DNA from: Betaproteobacteria bacterium
Lineage (GTDB): Bacteria; Pseudomonadota; Gammaproteobacteria; Burkholderiales; SG8-41
NCBI GenBank assembly: GCA_025363575.1
Contig: JANYDM010000184.1
Span: 1-47,377 of the forward strand
Direction of reading: 5' to 3'
Length of the DNA stretch: 47,377 bases
Positions 1 to 8,447 of this stretch are shown piece by piece. Position numbers and translations under genes: made by a program. How positions within the stretch are numbered: position 1 is the stretch's first letter; each line of letters opens with the position of its first letter. A model generated the notes under the pieces. The model was not told the DNA's origin and searched no databases. It saw nothing but the letters and a program-made list of their open reading frames with translations.

Positions 1-837
1 TATTTCGCTGCGCGTGCCCACCCACTTTACCGGGCGCGCGAGTTTTTTAGCCGCAAGCATCAGCGCGAAATACTCGGGATACGCCGCGCCGTGCACGCCG
101 AAACTGCCGCCGACGTCCTGCGTCACGATGTCGAGATTCTCCTTGTCGAGCCCGGTCACGACACCCATCTGGCCGCGCATGCCGCCAATACCCTGCAGCG
201 GCAGATGCAGGGTGTATTTGCCGCTCGCCGCGTCGAACGCTGCCAGGCACGCGCGCGGCTCCAGCATGTTGCCAACCAGACGCTGGCTTTCGACCGTGAG
301 CCTGCTTACGTATTTCGCGCATGCGAAGGCAGCAGCAGTCGCGCGCTCGTCGCCGGATTCGTATTCGAACGCGAGATTGCCGGGTACATCGGCATGCAAC
401 TGCGGCGCGCCGGCAGCGATAGCCGCGTCGAAAGTCGCGACTGCCGGCAAATCGAGGTATTCGATTTCGATAAGATCACGCGCGTCCTCCGCAGTCGCTG
501 CGGATTCAGCTACTATCATCGCGATCGCTTCGCCGACAAAACGCACACGCCCGCTCGCCAGCACCGGATGCCGCGGCTTCTTCATGGCCTGTCCGTCTTT
601 GCCCGGGTAATTCACGACGTTGGGCAGCGATTTGAAACCCGCGGCGAGTGTATCTTCGCCCGTGAACACCGCTTTTACTCCGGGATGTGCGAGCGCACGC
701 GTAGTATCGATGCGCACGATTTCGGCATGCGCACGATCGGCGCGCAGAAAAACCGCGTGCAATTGGTCCGGCAAATTCCAATCGGCGGTATAGCGGCCGT
801 GGCCCGTGGTTAAACGTTGATCTTCGCGGCGTGACAT
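1..837 (-). CDS. Molybdenum hydroxylase large subunit (CoxL/XdhB-like), N-terminal part
   Basis: The 279 codons are open at the left edge, so only the N-terminal part is present. The protein begins MSRREDQRLTTGHGRYTADW, the usual start of the molybdopterin-binding subunit of the xanthine dehydrogenase / aldehyde oxidase / CO dehydrogenase family. The a/b hammerhead domain follows (HPGVKAVFTGEDT near residue 50, RFVGEAIAMIVAES near 100). The start of the Moco-binding domain is seen in ESQRLVGNMLEPRACLA, LPLQGIGGMRGQMG and QDVGGSFGVHGAAYPEY. Such subunits hydroxylate aldehydes, N-heterocycles or CO with small FeS and FAD subunits, which are not in view. The VGGSFG motif is shared across the family, so the substrate cannot be named. 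It is the last gene of the minus-strand run that starts at 4054. Confidence 0.9.
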   Translation of the reverse strand, partial: MSRREDQRLTTGHGRYTADWNLPDQLHAVFLRADRAHAEIVRIDTTRALAHPGVKAVFTGEDTLAAGFKSLPNVVNYPGKDGQAMKKPRHPVLASGRVRFVGEAIAMIVAESAATAEDARDLIEIEYLDLPAVATFDAAIAAGAPQLHADVPGNLAFEYESGDERATAAAFACAKYVSRLTVESQRLVGNMLEPRACLAAFDAASGKYTLHLPLQGIGGMRGQMGVVTGLDKENLDIVTQDVGGSFGVHGAAYPEYFALMLAAKKLARPVKWVGTRSEI

Positions 838-847
838 AAACACAAGT

Positions 848-929
848 ATCTCATGCCTGCCGGAGCACGATGAGCGTTAGACGCTCACGCCTGCCAGCGC
901 AGGTTTGGCGTCAGAATCTCACGCCTGCC
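848..929. repeat. Three short direct repeats around CTCAYGCCTGCC
   Basis: The motif TCTCATGCCTGCC (near 849-861) recurs as GCTCACGCCTGCC (883-895) and TCTCACGCCTGCC (917-929). The last copy overlaps the stop codon of the GIY-YIG-like gene. Between copies, TGAGCGT (871-877) and ACGCTCA (881-887) form a 7-bp inverted repeat with a 3-nt loop. I see no U-tract. It may be a decayed interspersed repeat. Confidence 0.35.
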
Positions 930-1245
930 AGACTCCATAACCCGCCTCCCGCAGTGCAATCGCCAGCTCGACTTCCATCTCGCACGCTGCGGCGTACGGC
1001 ATCGGGTTGTAGCACTCATACAAGTCGGGGATCAGCCGCTGGCCGTACTTCTGGACGTAGCGATTGGCGCGCACGCCAGCTTTGTGCTTGTCGAAACGCG
1101 TATCAGGGTCGAGCCCCGTCATGCCGACGTAGACGCACGGCTTCAACGGGTCGTAATCCGGGTTGCATTTCTTGAATTTCGATTCGTACAGCACGTCCTT
1201 CGACAGCAGGACGACGTAAACGTAGTGGTGATGGCGCGCTGCCAC
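919..1245 (-). CDS. GIY-YIG-nuclease-like small protein
   Basis: This is a 108-residue protein read from a GTG start at 1245, 12 bp after the Bug gene stop. The N-terminal HHYVYVVLL and the later PCVYVGMTGL resemble the paired GIY and YIG strands, followed by an RF..HK.G segment that could supply the conserved Arg of the family. A 25-residue insertion (KDVLYESKFKKCNPDYDPLK) separates the two strands, longer than in UvrC or SLX1. The C-terminal half (NPMPYAAACEMEVELAIALREAGYGVWQA) holds a Glu that could be the metal ligand. Single-domain GIY-YIG proteins of this size are common in proteobacteria and mostly of unknown role. Its position between metabolic genes says little about function. The ribosome binding site is weak, so it may depend on translation of the gene upstream. 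Confidence 0.72.
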   Translation of the reverse strand: MAARHHHYVYVVLLSKDVLYESKFKKCNPDYDPLKPCVYVGMTGLDPDTRFDKHKAGVRANRYVQKYGQRLIPDLYECYNPMPYAAACEMEVELAIALREAGYGVWQA

Positions 1246-1257
1246 AAGGTCGCCGGG

Positions 1258-2208
1258 CTAGCCCGCCGTGATTCCTGCCTCGCGCACGACGCGCGTCCAC
1301 TTTACGATCTCGCCCTTCAGAAACGCGGCAAACGACGCCGGCGATTCGGCATACGGGCGCGAGCCGTCGGTCGCGAGCACAGTCGCAAGTTCCGGCGCGC
1401 CGAGGATGCGCGTGAGCTCGCGATGCAGGCGTACCACGACGGCGGGCGGCGTCGCGGCATGCGTCACAAGCCCGTTCCAGATGAGTATTTCGTAGCCGGG
1501 CACGCCCGATTCTGCAATCGTGGGCATGTCGGGCAGCAGGGGCCAGCGCTCCGCCGTGGTCACAGCCACCATGCGCAGACGTCCCGCCTTGATATGCGGC
1601 AGCGACGAGAAGGGATTGTTGAACGCAACCGCCGTCTCACCGCTCAGCACGGAGACAGTGGCAAATGCGCTGCCCTTGTACGGGACATGCAGCAGCTTGA
1701 CGCCGGCCAGCACGTTGAACAATTCGCCGCCGAGATGCGAGCCGGTGCCGAGGCCTGCCGAGCCGTAAGTAATCTGCCCGGGCCGCGCTTTGGCGATGAC
1801 AATCAGGTCTTTTACCGCGCGCACGGGCAGCGACGGATGCACGATTAGCGCGCCCGGCGCAATGGTGATGCGCGTGAGTGGAGCAAAATCGTGCAGCGCA
1901 TCGAATGAAAGTTTCTTGTACAGCGCTGGCGCGACTGTGAACACCGTGCTGACGAGATACAGCGTGTGGCCGTCAGGCGGCGCTTTCATCATGAGCTCGG
2001 AGGCGATAATGCCGCCGCCGCCCGGCCGGTTGTCGACGATCACCTGCTCGCCGAGCGCATCTCCAAGGCGCTGGCCGACGATGCGCGCCGCGCCGTCATT
2101 GCCGCCGCCTGGCGCCAGCGGGACAATCAATCTCAGAGGGTGGTTTGGATAATTTTGAGCAACCGCTGTCGATGCAACCACTAGCATTGCAGCAAGCAAA
2201 CCGCGCAT
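1258..2208 (-). CDS. Bug/TctC-family tripartite tricarboxylate transporter substrate-binding protein (copy 1)
   Basis: A 316-residue periplasmic solute-binding protein. It has a signal peptide (MRGLLAAMLVVASTAVAQ) and then the family opening YPNHPLRLIVPLAPGGGND. Other family segments are VIVDNRPGGGG, APPDGHTLYL, LHVPYKG and LPDMPTIAESGVPGYE. Bug proteins have a two-lobed periplasmic-binding fold and bind carboxylates or other small organic molecules for TctAB permeases or for sensing. No tctA or tctB gene lies in the window. The ATG at 2208 overlaps the stop of the SDR gene (TGATG), which suggests translational coupling. A GTG one codon earlier (2211) is also possible. The ligand cannot be predicted. 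Confidence 0.93.
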   Translation of the reverse strand: MRGLLAAMLVVASTAVAQNYPNHPLRLIVPLAPGGGNDGAARIVGQRLGDALGEQVIVDNRPGGGGIIASELMMKAPPDGHTLYLVSTVFTVAPALYKKLSFDALHDFAPLTRITIAPGALIVHPSLPVRAVKDLIVIAKARPGQITYGSAGLGTGSHLGGELFNVLAGVKLLHVPYKGSAFATVSVLSGETAVAFNNPFSSLPHIKAGRLRMVAVTTAERWPLLPDMPTIAESGVPGYEILIWNGLVTHAATPPAVVVRLHRELTRILGAPELATVLATDGSRPYAESPASFAAFLKGEIVKWTRVVREAGITAG

Positions 2209-3005
2209 CACGGAATCCCGCGCGTTCGCCCGCCATCAACGTTAATCGCCGTGCCGGTGATCATCGCGGCCTGGCGCGAAGCGAGGAACACCGTGAGGCC
2301 CGCTATATCTTCCGGCACCACTACGCGCCCCATCGGCACTTCACGCACCAGATGCTTCGTCGCTTCTTCGATCGACGTGCCGCGTTCTTTCGCCGTGATA
2401 TTGACGAGCTCAGTCCAACGGCCGGTGTCGGTCGAGCCGGGACAGATCGCGTTGACGGTGATGCCGAACGGGCCGAACTCGTTGGCGAGCGCCTTGGTGA
2501 TGGACAGCGTGCCGAGGTTGATCGGCCCGGACATGACCGACGGGCCGCCGGGCTCGCGGCCGCGCGTGCCCGAGATGTTGATGATGCGCGCCTGTTTCGA
2601 TTGCTTGAGGAGCGGCAGCACTTCGCGCGTCATTCTTATGAGCCCCAGCGGCTTGACTGCAAAGTAACGCTCCCACGCCTCATCAGGGATCTGCTCGAGA
2701 CGGCCGCGGTAGGCGCCGCCGGCGCAGTTGATCAGGATGTCGATGCCGCCAAGTTGCTTGACCGCGGCGGCGACCGCCGGCTTGATCTTCGCGGTCCCGC
2801 CCTCGAGATCGAGCGGCACGACGCAAGTGCGTATGCCCGGATGTTTATTGCGCAAGTCACCGGCGAGCGCTTCGCACAGCCTGGTGTCGCGCCCGAACAG
2901 CGCGAGATGCACGCCTTCGGCGGCCAGCGCGAGCGCGATGGCCTTGCCGATTCCGCGGCTCGCGCCGGTGACGAATGCAATACGGTCCTTCAGGTTGAAA
3001 TCCAT
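2208..3005 (-). CDS. SDR-family protein lacking the catalytic tyrosine
   Basis: The protein has 265 residues with a Rossmann start FVTGASRGIGKA (residues 11-22), INCAG (92-96) and the C-terminal GTAINVDGG of short-chain dehydrogenases. Ser145 of the active site is present (INISGTRGR). Where classical SDRs have YxxxK, this protein reads LSITK, with Lys171 kept and Leu167 in place of Tyr. It therefore either uses another acid/base or has lost classical oxidoreductase activity. It sits between two Bug genes and is coupled to the second by a TGATG overlap. It may act on the compound those Bug proteins bind (inference). The SDR at 36240-37034 lacks the same Tyr and shares the G-R-x-P segment after the Ser position. 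Confidence 0.9.
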   Translation of the reverse strand: MDFNLKDRIAFVTGASRGIGKAIALALAAEGVHLALFGRDTRLCEALAGDLRNKHPGIRTCVVPLDLEGGTAKIKPAVAAAVKQLGGIDILINCAGGAYRGRLEQIPDEAWERYFAVKPLGLIRMTREVLPLLKQSKQARIINISGTRGREPGGPSVMSGPINLGTLSITKALANEFGPFGITVNAICPGSTDTGRWTELVNITAKERGTSIEEATKHLVREVPMGRVVVPEDIAGLTVFLASRQAAMITGTAINVDGGRTRGIP

Positions 3006-3097
3006 GCGGCTTCCTGGAATATTGAAAGCTGCGGCGGGAATGCCGCGAGCCCGCGAAGAATATTACAAAATTGCGGCGCGCGCTTTTTGCCGCCTTG

Positions 3098-4054
3098 CTA
3101 TTCGGCGCGCATGCCCGCCTCTTTGGCGACCTTCACCCACTTCGCCATGTCGAGCGGTATCATTTTTTTCATCTCGGCCGGCGTCTTGATGTCGACCTCG
3201 GCGCCTTCCGTCGTGAAACGCTTCTGCGTTTCGGGCATCTGCAGGTAAGCCGTGATCGCGGCATTGAGTTTCGCGACGACGGCGTGCGGCGTGCCCGCGG
3301 GCGCGGCAATCGCCCACCAGTTGCTGGCGTCATAGCCCGGCACACCGGCCTCGGCGATGGTCGGCAGATCCGGCAAGGTGGCCGCGCGCTTGTCGCCGCC
3401 CGTTGCGATCGGCTTCAATTTGCCCGAGCGGATATGGGGTATCGACTGCACGATGGAACCGACAGTCATGTGCGACTGCCCGCCCATTACATCTATCATG
3501 GCGGGAAAGCCGCCTTTATACAGCAATATGGTGAAGTCGACGCCTGACATGCTCCTGAATAGCGCGGTGCCGAAATGTTGGAAGCCGCCCGCGCTCGCCA
3601 TCGTGACCACACCGGGCTTGTCCCTGCCGATCGCAAGAATTTCCCTGACGGTGGTGACCGGCAGCAGCGGCCCGACGGTCAGCACCGTAGGCCCGGTGCC
3701 AAGCTTCGCGACCCACTCGAATGCTTTCATTGAATCGTACGGCAGCTTGCGCACCGCCGGGTTCATCGTGAACGCCGCCGAAGCAAGCAATAGCGTATAG
3801 CCGTCGGGCGCCGAGCGCGCGACGATCTCGGTCCCGATGATGCCTTCCGCTCCCGGGCGATTGTCGACGACGATCTGCCTGCCGAAAGTCTGCGTGAGGT
3901 AATTCGCGACGTTGCGCGCCATGATGTCGTTGCTGCCGCCGGCCGCCTGCGGCACCAGCAAGCGGACGGGCCGCATCGGATATTGCGTTTCCGCGGCCTG
4001 CGCTGCGACAGCTGACAGCAGTGCTGCCAATGTCGCAGCATGGATAGCTTTCAT
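3098..4054 (-). CDS. Bug/TctC-family substrate-binding protein (copy 2)
   Basis: A 318-residue protein with signal peptide MKAIHAATLAALLSAVAAQA, then QYPMRPVRLLVPQAAGGSND, IVVDNRPGAEG, SAPDGYTLLL and LPTIAEAGVPGYDASNWW. The usual VPYKG of the binding-lobe hinge is replaced by LLYKGG. GGAGGAG lies about 8 bp upstream of the ATG. It heads the minus-strand group that continues into the SDR and Bug copy 1. It is divergent from the GST gene, with about 150 bp of shared upstream DNA. It is likely periplasmic. The ligand is unknown. Confidence 0.93.
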   Translation of the reverse strand: MKAIHAATLAALLSAVAAQAAETQYPMRPVRLLVPQAAGGSNDIMARNVANYLTQTFGRQIVVDNRPGAEGIIGTEIVARSAPDGYTLLLASAAFTMNPAVRKLPYDSMKAFEWVAKLGTGPTVLTVGPLLPVTTVREILAIGRDKPGVVTMASAGGFQHFGTALFRSMSGVDFTILLYKGGFPAMIDVMGGQSHMTVGSIVQSIPHIRSGKLKPIATGGDKRAATLPDLPTIAEAGVPGYDASNWWAIAAPAGTPHAVVAKLNAAITAYLQMPETQKRFTTEGAEVDIKTPAEMKKMIPLDMAKWVKVAKEAGMRAE

Positions 4055-4140
4055 GACTTGACTCCTCCGGTTGTCCGGTTATGCAGGCATGATAACGCCG
4101 GGCGCCCGCTTGGCAAGCCGCTCGCGCGCCCGCGACGGTT

Positions 4141-4146
4141 TATAAT
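4141..4146 (+). promoter_or_regulatory. Candidate sigma-70 -10 box upstream of the GST gene
   Basis: A perfect TATAAT at 4141-4146 lies 62 bp before the GST start, in a GC-rich region. TTGGCA (4110-4115) is the only -35-like hexamer nearby, but its 25-bp spacing is too long. Only the -10 match is convincing. Confidence 0.4.
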
Positions 4147-4208
4147 GCTCGCAGCATCCGCACCATTCCGCCCTTCCGATCCAATCAACCCGTTAGGAGC
4201 TCCATCTC

Positions 4209-4838
4209 ATGTTGACGCTTTATTTTTGCCCCGGCGCCTGCTCGACCGCTTCGCACATGGCGCTCGAAGAAACCGGTGCTGCGTACACCGAAAACCCGAT
4301 CATGCTGCCGAAGGGCGAGCAAAAAACCGAGACCTACCTCAAGATCAATCCGCGCGGCAAAGTGCCCGCGCTGGACGTCGACGGCAAAATACTCACCGAG
4401 AACACGGCGATCCTCACTTACCTCGCGAAAACGTTTCCGGACAAGAAACTGATGCCGACGGACGCGTTCGAGCAGGCGCGCTGCATTTCGACGATGGCGT
4501 GGTTCTCGAACATCGTGCATCCGTCGTATACGCACTACATGCGGCCCGAGCGTTTCGCGCCCGACGCCGCCGCCCAGCCGATCGTCAAGGAAACCGGCAA
4601 GAAATCATTCTGGACGAACGTGCAGGAAATCGACGCTCTGCTGGCGGGCAAGGACTGGATCATGGGCACGGATTTCTCCGTCGCCGACTGCTACGCGCTG
4701 GTGTTTTACGGCTGGGGCCTGCGCGCCGAATTGCCGATGAAGGACCTCGCCAACTACACGGCTTTCAAGGAGCGCATGCTCAAGCGCCCTGCCGTGCGCA
4801 AGGTCCTCGAAAGCGAAAAAAGCGTCCTCGTCGGTTAG
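4209..4838 (+). CDS. Glutathione S-transferase
   Basis: A 209-residue cytosolic GST of usual length. The N-terminal thioredoxin-like domain begins MLTLYFCPGACSTASHMALEE. Cys10 and Ser12 lie at the position that activates glutathione in beta-class bacterial enzymes. The cis-Pro glutathione-binding segment is GKVPALDVDG and the next is LTENTAILTYLA. The helical C-terminal domain (about 90-209) contains the N-capping region GTDFSVADCYALV. AGGAG lies 11 bp upstream of the ATG. It stands alone between the divergent Bug copy 2 and the convergent Thr-rich gene. The substrate is unknown. Confidence 0.95.
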   Translation: MLTLYFCPGACSTASHMALEETGAAYTENPIMLPKGEQKTETYLKINPRGKVPALDVDGKILTENTAILTYLAKTFPDKKLMPTDAFEQARCISTMAWFSNIVHPSYTHYMRPERFAPDAAAQPIVKETGKKSFWTNVQEIDALLAGKDWIMGTDFSVADCYALVFYGWGLRAELPMKDLANYTAFKERMLKRPAVRKVLESEKSVLVG

Positions 4839-4854
4839 CGCAGCACGCAAAGAA

Positions 4855-4887
4855 CGGGGGCCCCATCCGCAACGGAAGGGACCCCCG
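4855..4887. terminator. Hairpin between convergent genes, possible bidirectional terminator
   Basis: CGGGGGCCCC (4855-4864) pairs with GGGACCCCCG (4878-4887) except for one mismatch, leaving a 13-nt loop. It lies between the GST stop (4838) and the stop of the convergent gene (4930). No long U-tract follows on the plus strand. On the minus strand a short TTCTTT follows. It is a very stable hairpin, but classification as an intrinsic terminator is uncertain. Confidence 0.5.
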
Positions 4888-4929
4888 CACACAGGCGCAA
4901 CCTGCTGCAGTTGCGCGCGTGCTGGCCGG

Positions 4930-5253
4930 TTACTCCTTGTAGCTTTTCTGCGTCTCGACCGTCGTGCGTGAGCGAATCTCGGCGTCGCTCACCGGGGCGG
5001 GCTCGCGCTCAAGGCGCGTGCTGCTCGAGGTGGTGGTTTCTTTCTTGCGCCCGAAAATGCCGCGCTTGGTCGTCGTGGTGCTTTCTTCTTCCTTCACCAC
5101 GGCACGTGCTTTCGGCACATCGACGTTGGTGGTAGAACGCTCAACCGTCGTGCTGCTGTTATAGGTTGATTCCACTTGCGCGTGAACAACGCCGGTGGAC
5201 ATCGCAGTGCATAGCGCCAATGCTGCAACACTCGAAATAACCTGGGTCTTCAT
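4930..5253 (-). CDS. Small Thr/Ser-rich secreted protein of unknown function
   Basis: A 107-residue protein that I do not recognise. The chosen start (ATG 5253) has GGAGG 7 bp upstream and gives a clean signal peptide MKTQVISSVAALALCTAMSTGVVHA, with likely cleavage before QVEST. The mature part is low in complexity: STYNSSTTVERSTT, then a Lys/Glu-Thr block (KEEESTTTTKRG), GRKKETTTSSSTR and a Thr/Glu tail. It has no Cys and no membrane segment beyond the signal. Such composition suggests a disordered envelope or exported protein. It is divergent from the acidic-protein gene at 5516, with 262 bp between them. Confidence 0.7.
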   Translation of the reverse strand: MKTQVISSVAALALCTAMSTGVVHAQVESTYNSSTTVERSTTNVDVPKARAVVKEEESTTTTKRGIFGRKKETTTSSSTRLEREPAPVSDAEIRSRTTVETQKSYKE

Positions 5254-5515
5254 ACTGCCTCCGTATCGTTTGTGCAAAAGGTGTTGCCCTCGCCAGATAC
5301 CGCATTAGCGATGACGTTCAATTTAAACGGTCGCAAAATTTTTCGTAATGGGCAGAGGCTGATTGCCGGGTAAGCGGGTACTGACGGCCGCCGTTTCACT
5401 CCCATGCGACGATGTCTTACACTCGATTCACATCTTTCCCGACTGTGAGGCGCGTCAGTTGTACCAATAATGATCTCCATCACATCCCCGAATGTGAAAA
5501 AAATGGAGGCTTACT
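5254..5515. other. Divergent intergenic region, AT-richer than surroundings
   Basis: This 262-bp stretch separates two divergent small-protein genes and is visibly less GC-rich than its neighbours, for example AATTTAAACGGTCGCAAAAT around 5320-5340. It probably holds both promoters. I cannot assign convincing -35/-10 pairs. An in-frame extension of the Thr-rich gene to 5277 has no ribosome binding site and is not favoured. Confidence 0.4.
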
Positions 5516-5947
5516 ATGAGCAGTACGCTCGATCCGGATAACCTGGCGCCCTCCGGGCATCAGACGGGCATTAAGGGTCACGACATTCGATCCCTGGGCC
5601 CCAGTGAGAGTTCTGACAGCGGCTCTGATCTTGCGGGTCCCGGCCTGGTAAACGACGACATCCTCAAGCTGGATCGCGGCACCACCACGGACACTGAATC
5701 CGGCTCCTACGACAGCCCCGACTCAGGCGCAAGCGTCGGCGATCTCGGCATGAGCGATAACAGTGATCGCTACGGCACCGGCGAACACGTGACGGCCGGC
5801 AAGGACCCGAATGTTCGCGACAATTCTGACATCGACAGCGACCGCATCGTCGGCCCCGAAGATGCCGGGCTCAGCGGCGGCATTGCCTCCGCGCTGAAAG
5901 CAGTGCTGGAAATGGACGGCGAAGCGCCGGGAAAAAAGCCGGAATAG
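5516..5947 (+). CDS. Small acidic, Ser/Asp/Gly-rich conserved hypothetical protein
   Basis: A 143-residue protein with no signal peptide, Cys or membrane segment. It is strongly acidic and rich in Ser, Asp and Gly. Segments include SESSDSGSDLAGPG, LDRGTTTDTESGS and GMSDNSDRYGTGEHVTAGKDP. The last resembles SDxxGTGE stretches that I recall from hypothetical proteins of Burkholderiales. GGAGG lies 7 bp before the ATG. The composition suggests an intrinsically disordered, perhaps stress-related protein, but no function can be assigned. Confidence 0.75.
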   Translation: MSSTLDPDNLAPSGHQTGIKGHDIRSLGPSESSDSGSDLAGPGLVNDDILKLDRGTTTDTESGSYDSPDSGASVGDLGMSDNSDRYGTGEHVTAGKDPNVRDNSDIDSDRIVGPEDAGLSGGIASALKAVLEMDGEAPGKKPE

Positions 5948-6005
5948 TTCGGGCGCGGCGTTTCCCTGAAAAGGTGTGCGACTGGCCACCTGCATCGCCG
6001 CCCGC

Positions 6006-7403
6006 TCACTCTTTGCGTAACCGCGCCCTCAGCGCGGCGCGGTCGATCTCTGCGCCCTTGATATAAATCCGGGCGATGCGCCGGGTATTTCGAATATCGT
6101 CGAGCGGATTCGCGTCGAGTACCAGGAAATCCGCGCGCATGCCCGGCGCGAGCGTGCCGCTGTCGTGCAAGCCGAGAAACTCCGCGGCGCGGCTCGTTGC
6201 GGCAACGATAACCTGCGACGGCGTCATGCCGGCGGCGACCATCAATTCCAGTTCCTTCTGCTCGACGTAACCGAATATATGGTCTTCGAGCCCGGTATCG
6301 CTGCCAAGGATAATGCGCGCACCTTGGCCGGCGAGGCGCGCGACGCTGCGCTGCAGGATCGCGTAGCTCTGGCGATTGCGCGCCGCCACTGCCTCTTCGC
6401 GCGAGGTGAAGGACTTGCGTATGCGGTCTATCACGTCTGCCGACACAGTATCGCGCAGCATCGCCGCCAGAAACGGCTCGTCGAACCATGGCGGCGGCGA
6501 GGTGTGCGTCGTGCGCTCGGGCGTGCCGATATTGGGCATCACATAGACCTTGTTACTGATAACGGTCGCGACCAGCGCATCGTCCATGACTTTATCGCGC
6601 ACCAGATGCGCGAACGCATCGACATGAGCGGTCGCGAGCGTCATCGCATCCTCGTGATAGAAAACATGCGCGGTCACTTTCAAGCCGAGACGGTGCCCTT
6701 CGTCAATGGCTGCGCGCATGAGCGCGGGACTCAAGCGCGGCGCGCGCCCGCCGCGGTCATCGACCCAAATCTTGATGGCGTCTACCTTGCGCGCCGCCTG
6801 CTCCTGCACGGCGCGGCGGATTTCTTCTTCCGTCGTTACCTCGTATGCAATGCCCGCATATGCCGGCGCGCCAGGGCCGGCGTTGGGCGCGCCTATGCCG
6901 CGGCCGGCAAACAGGAGGCGCGCTCCGCCCAGGCGGCCTGCCTGTTGCCAGGCGCGGATCTCGTGCATTACGTCGCCGATTTCAACGCCCTGCGACATGA
7001 TGGTCGAGACACCGAAATACAAAGCGCGATTCAGATCGTCGACGATGGTGTCCCGGTTATAATTTTCGCGCGAGTAACTGAGCCCGCTTTGAAAACCGGG
7101 GTGGCCGTGCGTGTTGATGATCGCCGGCATCACTGTCTTGCCGGACAAGTCGACACGTTTGATGCCGCCCGCGACACCGAGCCCGCCTTTGCGGCCGACC
7201 TTGGTGACCTTGCCGCCTTCGACCAGAAATGCCGCGTCGTTGACCGCGGCGCTGCCGTCGCCGGGAATCAGCCGCGCACCCTCATATAAAACCGGCGGGG
7301 CAGGCTCGTGATTTGCGTAAGCAGGCAGGCACGACGCCGCTGCAAAAGCGGCTACGGCAACGAGCGCGGCGCTTACACGTCGCATGAGCAAGCGTCCGAT
7401 CAT
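6006..7403 (-). CDS. Secreted amidohydrolase (imidazolonepropionase/prolidase-like)
   Basis: A protein of about 465 residues. A signal peptide (through ASCLPAYA, near residue 30) is followed by the amidohydrolase-1 layout. The composite beta domain contains EGARLIPGDG and VEGGKVTKVGRKG. The metal-binding HxH lies in NTHGHPG (His99, His101). KVDAIKIWVDD contains a candidate metal-bridging Lys. HVFYHED and LGSDTGLED carry the later His and the catalytic Asp. The C-terminal GTLAPGMRADFLVLDANPLDDI returns to the beta domain. ATG 7403 begins 4 bp after the MBL-fold gene stop. ATG 7385 (MRRVSAAL) is an equally good start. It is the last gene of the minus-strand operon from 14384. It probably hydrolyses an amide or cyclic amide in the periplasm. 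Confidence 0.88.
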   Translation of the reverse strand: MIGRLLMRRVSAALVAVAAFAAASCLPAYANHEPAPPVLYEGARLIPGDGSAAVNDAAFLVEGGKVTKVGRKGGLGVAGGIKRVDLSGKTVMPAIINTHGHPGFQSGLSYSRENYNRDTIVDDLNRALYFGVSTIMSQGVEIGDVMHEIRAWQQAGRLGGARLLFAGRGIGAPNAGPGAPAYAGIAYEVTTEEEIRRAVQEQAARKVDAIKIWVDDRGGRAPRLSPALMRAAIDEGHRLGLKVTAHVFYHEDAMTLATAHVDAFAHLVRDKVMDDALVATVISNKVYVMPNIGTPERTTHTSPPPWFDEPFLAAMLRDTVSADVIDRIRKSFTSREEAVAARNRQSYAILQRSVARLAGQGARIILGSDTGLEDHIFGYVEQKELELMVAAGMTPSQVIVAATSRAAEFLGLHDSGTLAPGMRADFLVLDANPLDDIRNTRRIARIYIKGAEIDRAALRARLRKE

Positions 7404-7407
7404 GCGG

Positions 7408-8439
7408 TCAGTTGCAACCTGCCACGCAATCTGCCACGCCATTGAATTCCATGGTGCGGCCGCTCAACGACAGATAAACAGGCCGGCCTCTGACCATCTC
7501 GATGAATTTCGCAGTGCGCGAATTCGGCTGCAGCTTGCCGCCAGCCGTGACGCCCTCGTTCGGATGCGAGGCGATGACTGCCAGCGGCTGCACGAGCTCG
7601 TTGATCGCGAACGCTGCAGCGGCCGGGTCGATCGCATTGGGGCCGAGATTCATCACCGTGAGGTTCGGGTGATGAAAATCGCGGATGACGGTTTTCATTT
7701 CGGCGTGCAATCCGGTGTCGCCGGACAGATAAACCTTGAGCCCGTTGGTGAACTTCACGATGTAACCGCTCGGCGCGCCGAGGCTCACACTGATGTTGTC
7801 GCCTTCGAGCGCCTTCTTCTGCGCGTCGGTCAGCAATTCACGGATGAGCGTGCTGTCGTGCGACGCGAAGACGGTCGTGATTTCGACGCCGTTTGCCGCG
7901 CCCGCCGCCTTGACGATCTTGGCACCGCCCAGCTCGACCGGCGCGATGCACGGCGCGGGCTGCACGGCGGCGATCGCGCCGCCGGGTTCCGCGCAGTTGC
8001 CCGGCATCTTGCCGCTGATGTTCTGGATCTTGCGCTGGAGAAAGAACGCCATGTTGCGAATCATGATGAGCGACGGATTTTTCGCCGCCGCCACTTCGGC
8101 CGTGTTCGAGTTCGGCAGCGCGGACACGAGCTTGGGGTTCTCGCAACTGCCTTCGTTGAGGGCGGCGGCCTTCTGGTCGCCGATATGATCGGTATGCGCG
8201 TGCGTGAGCAGCACGACGTGGATCGTGCCGAGGCGCGGATCGCCGCCGCCCATCACCGACTGTCCCACGTCGTAGAGTACGCGCACGCCGGTCGGATCCT
8301 CGAAAATCATCGCGCGATCCCGCGCGCACAGCTCGCCGGTATGCGTGCCGAGCGGCGTGATCCTGACGTTTTGCGCGAGGGCCGCGCCTGCGGCCAGCGC
8401 GCATGCCAGCGCGCATCCTGCAATTCGTAACGCGGTCAT
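7408..8439 (-). CDS. Secreted metallo-beta-lactamase-fold hydrolase
   Basis: A 343-residue protein. The signal peptide MTALRIAGCALACALAAGAALA is preceded by AGGAGAG. The zinc-binding signature LLTHAHTDHIGD gives His80, His82, Asp84 and His85. Downstream are further probable ligands in VYLSGDTGLHAEM (Asp) and VIASHPNEG (His). The layout (THTGELCARDRAMIFEDPTGVRVLYDVGQ) is closer to UlaG-type MBL-fold hydrolases than to antibiotic-degrading enzymes. It lies 8 bp after the aldolase gene. Four Cys residues in the mature part may form disulphides. It could open a lactone or split an ester in the same pathway as its neighbours (inference). Confidence 0.9.
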   Translation of the reverse strand: MTALRIAGCALACALAAGAALAQNVRITPLGTHTGELCARDRAMIFEDPTGVRVLYDVGQSVMGGGDPRLGTIHVVLLTHAHTDHIGDQKAAALNEGSCENPKLVSALPNSNTAEVAAAKNPSLIMIRNMAFFLQRKIQNISGKMPGNCAEPGGAIAAVQPAPCIAPVELGGAKIVKAAGAANGVEITTVFASHDSTLIRELLTDAQKKALEGDNISVSLGAPSGYIVKFTNGLKVYLSGDTGLHAEMKTVIRDFHHPNLTVMNLGPNAIDPAAAAFAINELVQPLAVIASHPNEGVTAGGKLQPNSRTAKFIEMVRGRPVYLSLSGRTMEFNGVADCVAGCN

Positions 8440-8447
8440 CTTCTCTC

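Noticed and set aside
5250..5483. A 77-codon minus-strand frame upstream of the Thr-rich gene
   Set aside because: No ribosome binding site, no family resemblance, and it lies in the AT-rich divergent promoter region.
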